Shown: positions 34,163 through 41,011 of the stretch, piece after piece
Layout: the number at the start of each line of letters is the position of its first letter
Numbering within the stretch: the stretch's first letter is position 1
NCBI RefSeq assembly: GCF_000382205.1
Contig: NZ_KB907788.1
Coordinates: forward strand, 682,001 to 746,000
Length of the DNA: 64,000 bases
DNA from: Dyadobacter beijingensis DSM 21582
GTDB taxonomy: Bacteria; Bacteroidota; Bacteroidia; Cytophagales; Spirosomataceae
Direction of reading: 5' to 3'
The notes under the pieces: model-generated
Seen by the model: only the letters and a program-made list of their open reading frames with translations
Told to the model about the DNA's origin: nothing
The model's database searches: none
Made by a program: the position numbers and the translations under genes

Positions 34163-34498
34163 ATGGGAAAATTTGTAATTACAAAAAGGGCCAACGGCGA
34201 ATTCCAATTCAATCTGAAAGCAGGTAATGGCCAGGTGATCCTCGGCAGCGAAGGTTATACGACGAAATCAGCTTGTGAAAACGGTATCGAATCGGTGAAG
34301 AAAAATTCGCAGGACGATGCCCGTTTCGAACGACTGACTTCGAAAAATGACAAATATTACTTCGTGTTGAAGGCGACCAATGGCCAGGCGATCGGCAGCA
34401 GCGAAATGTACGAAAGCGTTGCCAGTCGTGACAATGGGATTGAATCGGTAAAGAACAATGCGCCGGAGGCAGAGGTAGACGATCAATCGGCCGCGTAA
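34163..34498 (+). CDS. YegP-like protein with two DUF1508 repeats
   Basis: This 111-residue protein consists of two DUF1508 units (about 3-52 and 53-102): GKFVITKRANGEFQFNLKA-type and KYYFVLKATNGQAIGSSEMY-type, each ending in NGIESVKKN or NGIESVKNN. It is small, soluble and widespread; the function is unknown, although members are abundant under stress in some bacteria. It has its own candidate promoter and a strong terminator, so it is monocistronic and probably well expressed. Confidence 0.93.
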   Translation: MGKFVITKRANGEFQFNLKAGNGQVILGSEGYTTKSACENGIESVKKNSQDDARFERLTSKNDKYYFVLKATNGQAIGSSEMYESVASRDNGIESVKNNAPEAEVDDQSAA

Positions 34499-34516
34499 CC
34501 ACGCGAAAATATATCG

Positions 34517-34552
34517 AAAAGCGCAGGGCTGCTGGCTGCCCTGCGCTTTTTG
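34517..34552 (+). terminator. Intrinsic terminator after YegP-like gene
   Basis: AAAAGCGCAGGGC (34517-34529) and GCCCTGCGCTTTT (34538-34550) form a perfect 13-base stem with an 8-base loop, followed by more T. It lies about 18 bases after the stop. Confidence 0.92.
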
Positions 34553-34613
34553 TTTGTCCATAGCGGTCTGGTATGGTAATTGCATTACGTATATACATTG
34601 AAACACATTTACT

Positions 34614-35666
34614 ATGGTCTCCGACTTCAATAACCGAATTCGCCAGGTTCTATTTCTGCTGATTGTCATCGTTTTGGCCTTGATCGTATTCAGGCAGCTT
34701 TACATTTTCTTCCCAGGTTTTCTCGGAGCGCTCACCTTGTACATTTTATGCCGGCGGTTCTATTTCCGCCTCACCGAACAGCGGAAGTGGAACAAAAGCC
34801 TCACGGCGATCTTGTTCATGGTACTATTCATGGCATGCATTGTGGCGCCCGTTTACTTTGCGGCGCAAATGATTTTCCAGAAGATCGAAGGCATTATGCA
34901 AAACCCGGAACAGGTGAACAAGGCCGTGGATGCGATTTCGGACCAGCTCCGCGAATGGACCGGCCAGGACCTGCTTACCAAAGAGGCGACCGCCGACATC
35001 CGCAAGAAGGCTGCCAGCTTCATTCCGGGTATTCTCAACAGCTCGGCCACGATGCTCGGTAACCTGCTTATGATCCTGTTCCTGGCCTACTTTATGTTCA
35101 AAAACGGCCGGTTTATGGAGAAAACGCTGGAAGATTTTATCCCGCTGAAGCATCAGAATATCGACCTGCTGGCCGACGAAACCTGCGGTATGGTAAGGGC
35201 GAATGCGCTGGGTATCCCGCTGATCTCGCTAACCCAAGGTGTGATCGCCCTGGCGGGTTACTGGATTTTCGGGATTGAAGACTTCGTATTGCTGGGCCTA
35301 ATTACCGGTTTGTTTGCATTCTTCCCGGTGATTGGTACGGCGATGATCTGGTTACCGCTCGTGATCTTTCTTTTTTCAAAAGGGGAAACCGGAAAAGCGA
35401 TCGGTTTGCTGCTGTACAGTGCTGTCATCATCGGCAATATCGATTACCTCGTGCGCATTACGTTTCTGCAAAAGGTGGGAAATGTGCATCCGATCATCAC
35501 AATCCTCGGCCTGATCGCCGGGCTGAAACTTTTCGGTTTCTGGGGTTTCATTTTCGGTCCTTTGCTGATCAGCTACCTGCTGCTGTTAGTCCGCATTTAT
35601 AAAAATGAATTCAGCGAATCGAGGGCACGCATTAAAACCACCGCCCAGACAGCCGACAAAGACTGA
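34614..35666 (+). CDS. AI-2E family transporter
   Basis: This 350-residue membrane protein has about seven to eight helices and the landmarks of the AI-2E/PerM/TqsA family: paired N-terminal helices, a large amphipathic part (about 80-150), and the C-terminal GLITGLFAFFPVIGTAMIWLP, followed by HPIITILGLIAGLKLFGFWGFIFGPLL. The family includes autoinducer-2 exporters and Na+/H+ antiporters, so transport substrate is uncertain. It is flanked by terminators on both sides. Confidence 0.9.
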   Translation: MVSDFNNRIRQVLFLLIVIVLALIVFRQLYIFFPGFLGALTLYILCRRFYFRLTEQRKWNKSLTAILFMVLFMACIVAPVYFAAQMIFQKIEGIMQNPEQVNKAVDAISDQLREWTGQDLLTKEATADIRKKAASFIPGILNSSATMLGNLLMILFLAYFMFKNGRFMEKTLEDFIPLKHQNIDLLADETCGMVRANALGIPLISLTQGVIALAGYWIFGIEDFVLLGLITGLFAFFPVIGTAMIWLPLVIFLFSKGETGKAIGLLLYSAVIIGNIDYLVRITFLQKVGNVHPIITILGLIAGLKLFGFWGFIFGPLLISYLLLLVRIYKNEFSESRARIKTTAQTADKD

Positions 35667-35676
35667 ATTTGGTTAC

Positions 35677-35725
35677 AAAAAAGCAGCCTGCCGGAATATG
35701 CGAATGCATTACCGGCAGGCTGCTT
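35677..35725 (-). terminator. Intrinsic terminator for the minus-strand gene 35741-36367
   Basis: A perfect 14-base stem (35681-35694 with 35712-35725) and 17-base loop lie between convergent genes. Read on the minus strand it is followed by TTTTTT (35677-35682), so it mainly terminates the minus-strand gene; on the plus strand the T-run is absent. Confidence 0.8.
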
Positions 35726-35740
35726 CATTATTTACCCTTG

Positions 35741-36367
35741 TTAAATTTCGGCGTCCTGCTTGGACTTGATTTCGTAATTGTGAAATCCGTCCGGTGCATC
35801 GGACCATTTGTACACCACCTTTTTGAAACGCAGGTCGTTCACAATGCCGTAGATGTTCTTCATGAAATCTTCCTGCACCTGTTCGGGCTTGAACATGCTC
35901 CCCTCGAAAGTCAGCACTTCCTGGTGCGCACCTGAAAGTTGGATGCCCACGTGCTGCTCGTCGAGCGCGCTCTTTTTAGAGTCGACATAAGCGGTTCTCA
36001 GCTCGGGAAAGTCGCGCGTTTGCACCTGCACCATTTTAGTTTTCAGCACGTCCCGCTGGCTTTTTACCTGCTTGTCGGGATTGGTCTTCGCTTCGTTATA
36101 TAGTGCGGTGTTCGACTTGTGCCAGGAGAGCCGTGTGGCGAGGTCGCTGTCGTTATCCCCGTTTTTCAGCTTCAAATCGATGTCGCTGATTTTGTTCTGC
36201 AAAAAAAGCAGCATGCTTTCGTTTGCCTCCTTGTTGACGGGCTTTGGCGCGTAAAAGTAAACGCCGATCCCGATGGCGATCGCCGCCAGCACCAGGTACA
36301 CGATGTACTTCCCGGCCCCTGCCAGGTAAGGTCTGGTTCGTTGTTGATGATGATGATGGATTTCCAT
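35741..36367 (-). CDS. Membrane-anchored protein of unknown function
   Basis: I do not recognise this 208-residue protein. It begins with a polar segment (MEIHHHHQQ), then one membrane helix at about 23-42 (IVYLVLAAIAIGIGVYFYA) and a predicted helical, charged part with the repeat-like pattern of a coiled coil (LFLQNKISDIDLKLKNGDND), followed by a mixed domain ending in KSKQDAEI. The four-histidine start is genuine sequence, not a tag. The ATG at 36367 was chosen because the longer frame adds an unlikely leader. It is divergent to the MscS gene, and the intervening 114 bases hold both starts. Confidence 0.6.
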   Translation of the reverse strand: MEIHHHHQQRTRPYLAGAGKYIVYLVLAAIAIGIGVYFYAPKPVNKEANESMLLFLQNKISDIDLKLKNGDNDSDLATRLSWHKSNTALYNEAKTNPDKQVKSQRDVLKTKMVQVQTRDFPELRTAYVDSKKSALDEQHVGIQLSGAHQEVLTFEGSMFKPEQVQEDFMKNIYGIVNDLRFKKVVYKWSDAPDGFHNYEIKSKQDAEI

Positions 36368-36481
36368 GTCTGTTGGCTTTTTTCCTTGATTATATGCAGC
36401 AGGAGGATCAAAAAATATGCCAACCGCCATTGGAACGGATTTTTCCGGCGATTTTCAAATTTGGTTCAATTCACTCAAATC

Positions 36482-37270
36482 ATGAAAATCGAGCAGTTTT
36501 ATAACAAGGCCTACACCTGGATACTGGCAACGGGGCCTTCGGTATTGGTTGGTATTGCCGTATTGATCGCCGGTTTCTGGCTCATCAAAATTCTCTCGCG
36601 GTGGCTCACCGCGCACATGTACAAGCAGGAAATCGACCCGTCGCTGACGCCCTTCCTGCTAAGTCTGGCCGTCACCACATTACGTATCCTGCTGATCATC
36701 TCCGTGATGCAGATCGTAGGCATTCAAATGACCATTTTTGCCGCCCTGGTGGGCGCAATCGGCGTTGCGGCTGGTCTGGCGCTTTCCGGCACCTTGCAGA
36801 ATTTCACGAGCGGCGTGCTCATCCTCATCCTCAAACCGTTCCACGTCGGCGACAACATTGTAGCCCAGGGGCAGGAGGGCACCGTAGAGGCGATCAAGAT
36901 CTTTTACACTGTCGTGAAAACTTACGATAACCGCACCGTCGTGATCCCGAACAGCAAGCTGTCCAACGAGGTCATAATCAACATAAGCAAATTAGGTAGC
37001 CGGCGGTTGGATGTAGAAATGAAATTCAGCAACAGCATCGATTTCGGTGAGGTGAAAAAAGTGATCAATAATGTCCTCGATCATGCCCAAAGTGCCCTGA
37101 AAGTCCCCGCACGACGCATCGGAATCTCCTCCATTGAGCCCGACGGCTATAAAGTGATGGTCAATGTGTGGCTCGACGCCCACGGTTTTGTAGATACCAA
37201 AATGGAGATCCAGGAGAAAATGATGGAAGGGCTGAAAGGCTCGGGGCTGAAACTGCCGGGGCTGGGTTAG
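36482..37270 (+). CDS. Small MscS-family mechanosensitive channel
   Basis: This 262-residue channel has N-terminal helices (about 18-38 and 58-85), a pore helix TM3 (GAIGVAAGLALSGTLQNFTSGVLI, with the Gly/Ala pattern of MscS), the middle beta domain (PFHVGDNIVAQGQEGTVEAI, RTVVIPNSKLSNEVIIN) and a C-terminal domain. It is slightly shorter than E. coli MscS (286 residues). The frame extends upstream to 36119, but the ATG at 36482 begins the family-homologous part. It should release solutes upon osmotic downshock. Confidence 0.92.
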   Translation: MKIEQFYNKAYTWILATGPSVLVGIAVLIAGFWLIKILSRWLTAHMYKQEIDPSLTPFLLSLAVTTLRILLIISVMQIVGIQMTIFAALVGAIGVAAGLALSGTLQNFTSGVLILILKPFHVGDNIVAQGQEGTVEAIKIFYTVVKTYDNRTVVIPNSKLSNEVIINISKLGSRRLDVEMKFSNSIDFGEVKKVINNVLDHAQSALKVPARRIGISSIEPDGYKVMVNVWLDAHGFVDTKMEIQEKMMEGLKGSGLKLPGLG

Positions 37271-37371
37271 TTTTTTTTATGCTTTGTGCAGCGATTTTCC
37301 CCACCTGAGTGTCTACCTGCATGATTCGCCGCTCAGGCGGTTTTCGAAGCATAATCAGAAGACTATTGGCC

Positions 37372-38067
37372 ATGAAAATATTGAAGTCCGGGCTCTTTTT
37401 TGTGATGCTTCTCCTGCTGGTGTCGTGCGACGATGCACAAAAGATAAAGCCGGAGCAGCAGTTGATCACCAAGGCGCAGTTCCTGGGCAGGATGGTGGTG
37501 CCGGAAAGGTACTGGCGGATCGAGGAGATTTCCCGCCAGCAGGAAGAGCAGGTCGCGATGGTGAACGTCCGGGAGAGCTCCCCGATACTCAGCTCGCATT
37601 ACCTCAATGACGTGGTGCCTTTCGTGGCCATGCAGTTCACACGCGGCCTTTACGGAAAAGGAACGGTGAGCGAAGGCAGCATGACCGGTGCTTACGGCAA
37701 GATCCCGTTTGGCGAATTCAAGTTTATGCTCTTGCCCCGATCGCTCACCGAAAGCGGTGAATGGGAATGGGATTCCGACCGGAAAATGATCCGATTTACG
37801 TTACCCGAAAGCATCCGGTCCATTGCGGGCGCATTGTCGCGCTCCGACTGGCGCCCCGAAACGGGTTATGTTGCCGACGTACCCGCGCCGTTGTACCGCG
37901 GCGTGGAAGAAGCCCGCCGGGCAGCCACCCCGGAGCGCATCCGGATCCTGGTAGAACAGCCTTCGGAAAAGGATACGATTACCTATGTTTTTACGATGCG
38001 TGCAGCCTGGTTGACAGATGTCGAATTCCGTGACGAGGAGCATAAATATGGCGTATCATTATATTGA
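37372..38067 (+). CDS. Lipoprotein of unknown function
   Basis: This 231-residue protein has a lipoprotein signal (LLLLVSC, lipidated C19) and no family I can name. A beta-rich central part (SGEWEWDSDRKMIRFTLP) and a C-terminal part (TYVFTMRAAWLTDVEFRDEE) suggest a small periplasmic or outer-membrane beta domain. The start at 37372 was chosen because it leads directly into the signal peptide. It is 41 bases upstream of the next lipoprotein gene and may be co-transcribed with it. Confidence 0.65.
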   Translation: MKILKSGLFFVMLLLLVSCDDAQKIKPEQQLITKAQFLGRMVVPERYWRIEEISRQQEEQVAMVNVRESSPILSSHYLNDVVPFVAMQFTRGLYGKGTVSEGSMTGAYGKIPFGEFKFMLLPRSLTESGEWEWDSDRKMIRFTLPESIRSIAGALSRSDWRPETGYVADVPAPLYRGVEEARRAATPERIRILVEQPSEKDTITYVFTMRAAWLTDVEFRDEEHKYGVSLY

Positions 38068-38108
38068 AATTTTGATTTGGCACCCCGGCGATCACATGAA
38101 TTGATGCT

Positions 38109-39047
38109 ATGAATGAAAAAAGTTTTACCCGAAAATTGTTGCTATCATTTGTTTGCTTCCTGTATTTGACGGGTTGCAGCAATTATAAGGACCAGCAAAC
38201 GGTTCCACCGGAAAACCTCCCGGAATCGGTGATCAAGGTTATGTCTGATGCATATCCGGACGCAACCAATGCCACTTTTCAATCGATTGAAAAGGACAAA
38301 TTGTATGAGGTATATTACAAATTGAAAGGAGATTCTTTTCATGCCGCATTAAATACGAAAAAGATATTGAGCGTGTACCGGATGTACGGCACATTACCGG
38401 ATTCGATGCGCCAGGCGCTGCCGGCGCGGAGTGTGAGCGGGGGCGAGGCGGATGTGTATAAAGAACCTGTCCCTCAGGTAAATGCGGACAAAATTTTTAA
38501 TGCAAAATACACCTGGAAAGGTCAGAATTACCTGTTGAGCTGGTTTGAGCACAAGCCTTTAAACCCGGCGCGGTTCACGATCCGGATCGAGCCTTATGTG
38601 AAATTCACCTACCAGATTTTCCAGGATGAAATCAATGCGATGCCTACGCCGATCCTCGCTTTTTTCGACCGCGAGAAGCTGCGGATTTCTACCGTGCGAA
38701 TCGCTATTACGGAAAAAAATGAAAGACAATATCTGATCAGCGCCACGACGGCATCTGGTACCGGCTATGAATTTGTTTTTGACCGTACTGCCAAATTGAT
38801 CAATACCATTTACAGGGCGGAAGCTTTTTATTACAATATTGACGAATTGCCTGAAAAAATCCAGACCTTTATTAAAAATTCATCGGCATTTGCCGCGATG
38901 AAACTGGCGGAAGGTTATAAATTTTCCGACCCGGTCGGAACAGGTTACGTTTTAAACTTGCAGGGGACAGAGGAGAGCAGCCGAATGAGTTTCGACCAGG
39001 ATGGGAATTTCGTAAGCATGACCTATCAAACAGCACTATACCGATGA
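38109..39047 (+). CDS. Lipoprotein with two PepSY-like repeats
   Basis: This 312-residue lipoprotein (lipidated C23 in YLTGC) has two segments of the PepSY-like/DUF2874 type: one near 35-100 (LPESVIKVMSDAYPDATNATF, YYKLKGDSFHAALN) and one near 240-308 (ELPEKIQTFIKNSSAFAAM, MSFDQDGNFVSM). Such domains often modulate secreted proteases or sensory kinases. It lies 45 bases upstream of an ECF sigma gene on the same strand, so a role in envelope sensing for that sigma factor is possible. Confidence 0.7.
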   Translation: MNEKSFTRKLLLSFVCFLYLTGCSNYKDQQTVPPENLPESVIKVMSDAYPDATNATFQSIEKDKLYEVYYKLKGDSFHAALNTKKILSVYRMYGTLPDSMRQALPARSVSGGEADVYKEPVPQVNADKIFNAKYTWKGQNYLLSWFEHKPLNPARFTIRIEPYVKFTYQIFQDEINAMPTPILAFFDREKLRISTVRIAITEKNERQYLISATTASGTGYEFVFDRTAKLINTIYRAEAFYYNIDELPEKIQTFIKNSSAFAAMKLAEGYKFSDPVGTGYVLNLQGTEESSRMSFDQDGNFVSMTYQTALYR

Positions 39048-39092
39048 GCAAAAAGTAATTGTTTTCAACGATACACTTCTCAACCCCTCTGA

Positions 39093-39677
39093 ATGACCTT
39101 TTTTCGAAGCAAAAAATACAGTTCGCTGGCCGATCTGGTACGGGCTTGTCAGGCCGGCGATACCAGGGCACAGACTGCATTCTATGAGCGGTACAAATCC
39201 AGGCTGCTCGGGCTTTGCATGCGCTACGCGAAAACGAAGGCCGAGGCCGAAGACATATTCCAGGAGGGGTTTATCAAAGTTTTTAAGAATATCAACGAGT
39301 TGAGGAACGTGGAAGTGATCGATAGCTGGGTGAAATCGGTGGTGATCCGGACGGCGATCAATTATTACCACCGAACCACCAAGGAACAGCAGCTGCACAC
39401 GAACCTCGACGATTTTCAACGTGAAATAGATTCGGGCGACTACGGTAAGGTGATTGCCCAAATGGATATGAACCTTTTGCTGGGCGTGATCAATACCCTG
39501 CCTGACGGCTACCGGATGATTATCAACCTGCATTTGATCGATGGATACACGCATGCCGAAATCGGCGACATGCTGGGCATATCGGATAGCACTTCACGAT
39601 CGCAATTTTTGCGGGGGAGGAATTTACTTATGAAGAAATTACAGGAAAAAGGAATCACGCAATATGAAATCTTCTGA
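39093..39677 (+). CDS. ECF RNA polymerase sigma factor
   Basis: This 194-residue sigma factor has region 2 at about 15-75 (ACQAGDTRAQTAFYERYKSR, AEDIFQEGFIKVFKN) and region 4 at about 130-180 (LPDGYRMIINLHLIDGYTHA, LGISDSTSRSQFLRGR). Its last 14 bases overlap the next gene, whose N-terminal part looks like the anti-sigma region. It is not the FecI/FecR/SusC type locus; no receptor gene follows. Confidence 0.93.
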   Translation: MTFFRSKKYSSLADLVRACQAGDTRAQTAFYERYKSRLLGLCMRYAKTKAEAEDIFQEGFIKVFKNINELRNVEVIDSWVKSVVIRTAINYYHRTTKEQQLHTNLDDFQREIDSGDYGKVIAQMDMNLLLGVINTLPDGYRMIINLHLIDGYTHAEIGDMLGISDSTSRSQFLRGRNLLMKKLQEKGITQYEIF

Positions 39678-41004
39678 CGAGCGTATCGATGAGGAATTGC
39701 GGAAAGCCCTCAAAGAACGATTTGACAATTTTGAACGACTGCCGGACCCTACCCTGCGCGAAAAGGTCCTGGGCGCGCTGCCGGGCAATAAAAGCATAGT
39801 GCAAACCACGCTGATCGCCTCGCTGCTGCTGCTCATCGGGCTCACTATGACGGTCTATTTCGGGTCGCAGCCGGCCGTCGAGCGCGTCAGGAACGTGGAT
39901 GTCGTGACCGCGCAACCAAAAGCCCGCGTTAATACGGCAAGGCCTGGCATTTCTGCTACGCGGCCTTCCGGAACGGCTGCTTTGAGAAAGCCGGTTTCCC
40001 AGGTTCAGCAGCCTGAGAAAGAGTACGATAGCGCATTTAAATCCGTAACCCACGCAACCCGCGCACGCAAGCGCACGTATCGGGTAACACGGGCGGACCT
40101 CGTCAAATGGATTGAAATCGTGAAGGCCGACCCGTCGTTCGGATCGGTGTGGGTCCGAAATAGCGACGTGTCACCGGAAGACAGGACGTTTTTTGAAAAT
40201 GAATTGAATAAGGTATTCGCTGCCCGGGCAACCGACAGTTTGGCGAAGGATCCCGACGATAAGAAAGTACTGGAAGGGCCGTCGATGGCCGATCAAGACA
40301 TCGGGGTGCTGGATCACAGGCCATTGGCCCTTCCTCAATATGCATGGCAGCCCGATAGCCTCGTGACGCCCGGAGAGCCCAGGAAACGGTACGATTACTT
40401 CGCCCGAGAACGTTGGAGCCTCATTACCTCGTTCACCCCGTTGCGTACGTTCCAGATACTTACCGTGCGCCCCGGCAATGGCGTCGTGTATCAGAATTTC
40501 CAATTGCCTACCAAGATTTCCGCCGCGACTGTCGGGTTCAAATTATCTGCCGGCGCAGAGCGCAAGGGCTTCCAGTTTTTGCTCAATTACGGGCAGTTCA
40601 GGCAGTCGTACCGGTACGAGATCGCTACGAGCGAATTCCAGGTCGGCCCCGATTTGTCGGGTAACTACGAGGTGGTCCGCAAAGGCATCCCGCAGCAGGA
40701 AAACAGTACCGTGCGGCTGCTGGGTGTGAGCGTGAAGAAGCATACTGTGCGCCGTTCGCATTTCCTGCGGAACTATTATGGCGATTTCGGAGCGGAATTC
40801 AACCGCGACCTTACTTCGGAAAGAAATCTCGTGTGGTTGAATGTAGGTTTTGGCAAAGAGCTTTTCGCGGGTAACAATGTGCTCATGACCGTTGGCCCGT
40901 ACCTCGAATACAGCTTTTCGAAGCTCCGTAACCCGGATAATCCATTTAAAATACAACCTTATCAGATAGGTCTGTCGGTCGGGTTGCGGTATACCAAAAG
41001 ATAA
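39664..41004 (+). CDS. Predicted membrane anti-sigma region fused to barrel-like domain
   Basis: This 446-residue protein has a short charged cytoplasmic part (residues 1-44, EELRKALKERFDNFERLPDP), a single membrane helix (about 45-67) and a long extracytoplasmic part. From about residue 250 the sequence alternates polar and aromatic/hydrophobic residues in strand-like blocks (KGFQFLLNYGQFRQSYRYEI, LVWLNVGFGKELFAGNNVLM, PYQIGLSVGLRYTKR), like an outer-membrane beta-barrel. It overlaps the sigma gene by 14 bases, which argues for a role as its membrane partner. Whether the C-terminal part actually inserts into the outer membrane while the N-terminus spans the inner membrane is unknown. Family designation is uncertain. 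Confidence 0.7.
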   Translation: MKSSDERIDEELRKALKERFDNFERLPDPTLREKVLGALPGNKSIVQTTLIASLLLLIGLTMTVYFGSQPAVERVRNVDVVTAQPKARVNTARPGISATRPSGTAALRKPVSQVQQPEKEYDSAFKSVTHATRARKRTYRVTRADLVKWIEIVKADPSFGSVWVRNSDVSPEDRTFFENELNKVFAARATDSLAKDPDDKKVLEGPSMADQDIGVLDHRPLALPQYAWQPDSLVTPGEPRKRYDYFARERWSLITSFTPLRTFQILTVRPGNGVVYQNFQLPTKISAATVGFKLSAGAERKGFQFLLNYGQFRQSYRYEIATSEFQVGPDLSGNYEVVRKGIPQQENSTVRLLGVSVKKHTVRRSHFLRNYYGDFGAEFNRDLTSERNLVWLNVGFGKELFAGNNVLMTVGPYLEYSFSKLRNPDNPFKIQPYQIGLSVGLRYTKR

Positions 41005-41011
41005 CGGCGTC

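Noticed and set aside
36119..36481. N-terminal extension of the MscS-family channel
   Set aside because: The extension overlaps a divergent gene and has no MscS features; the ATG at 36482 gives a normal-sized small MscS.
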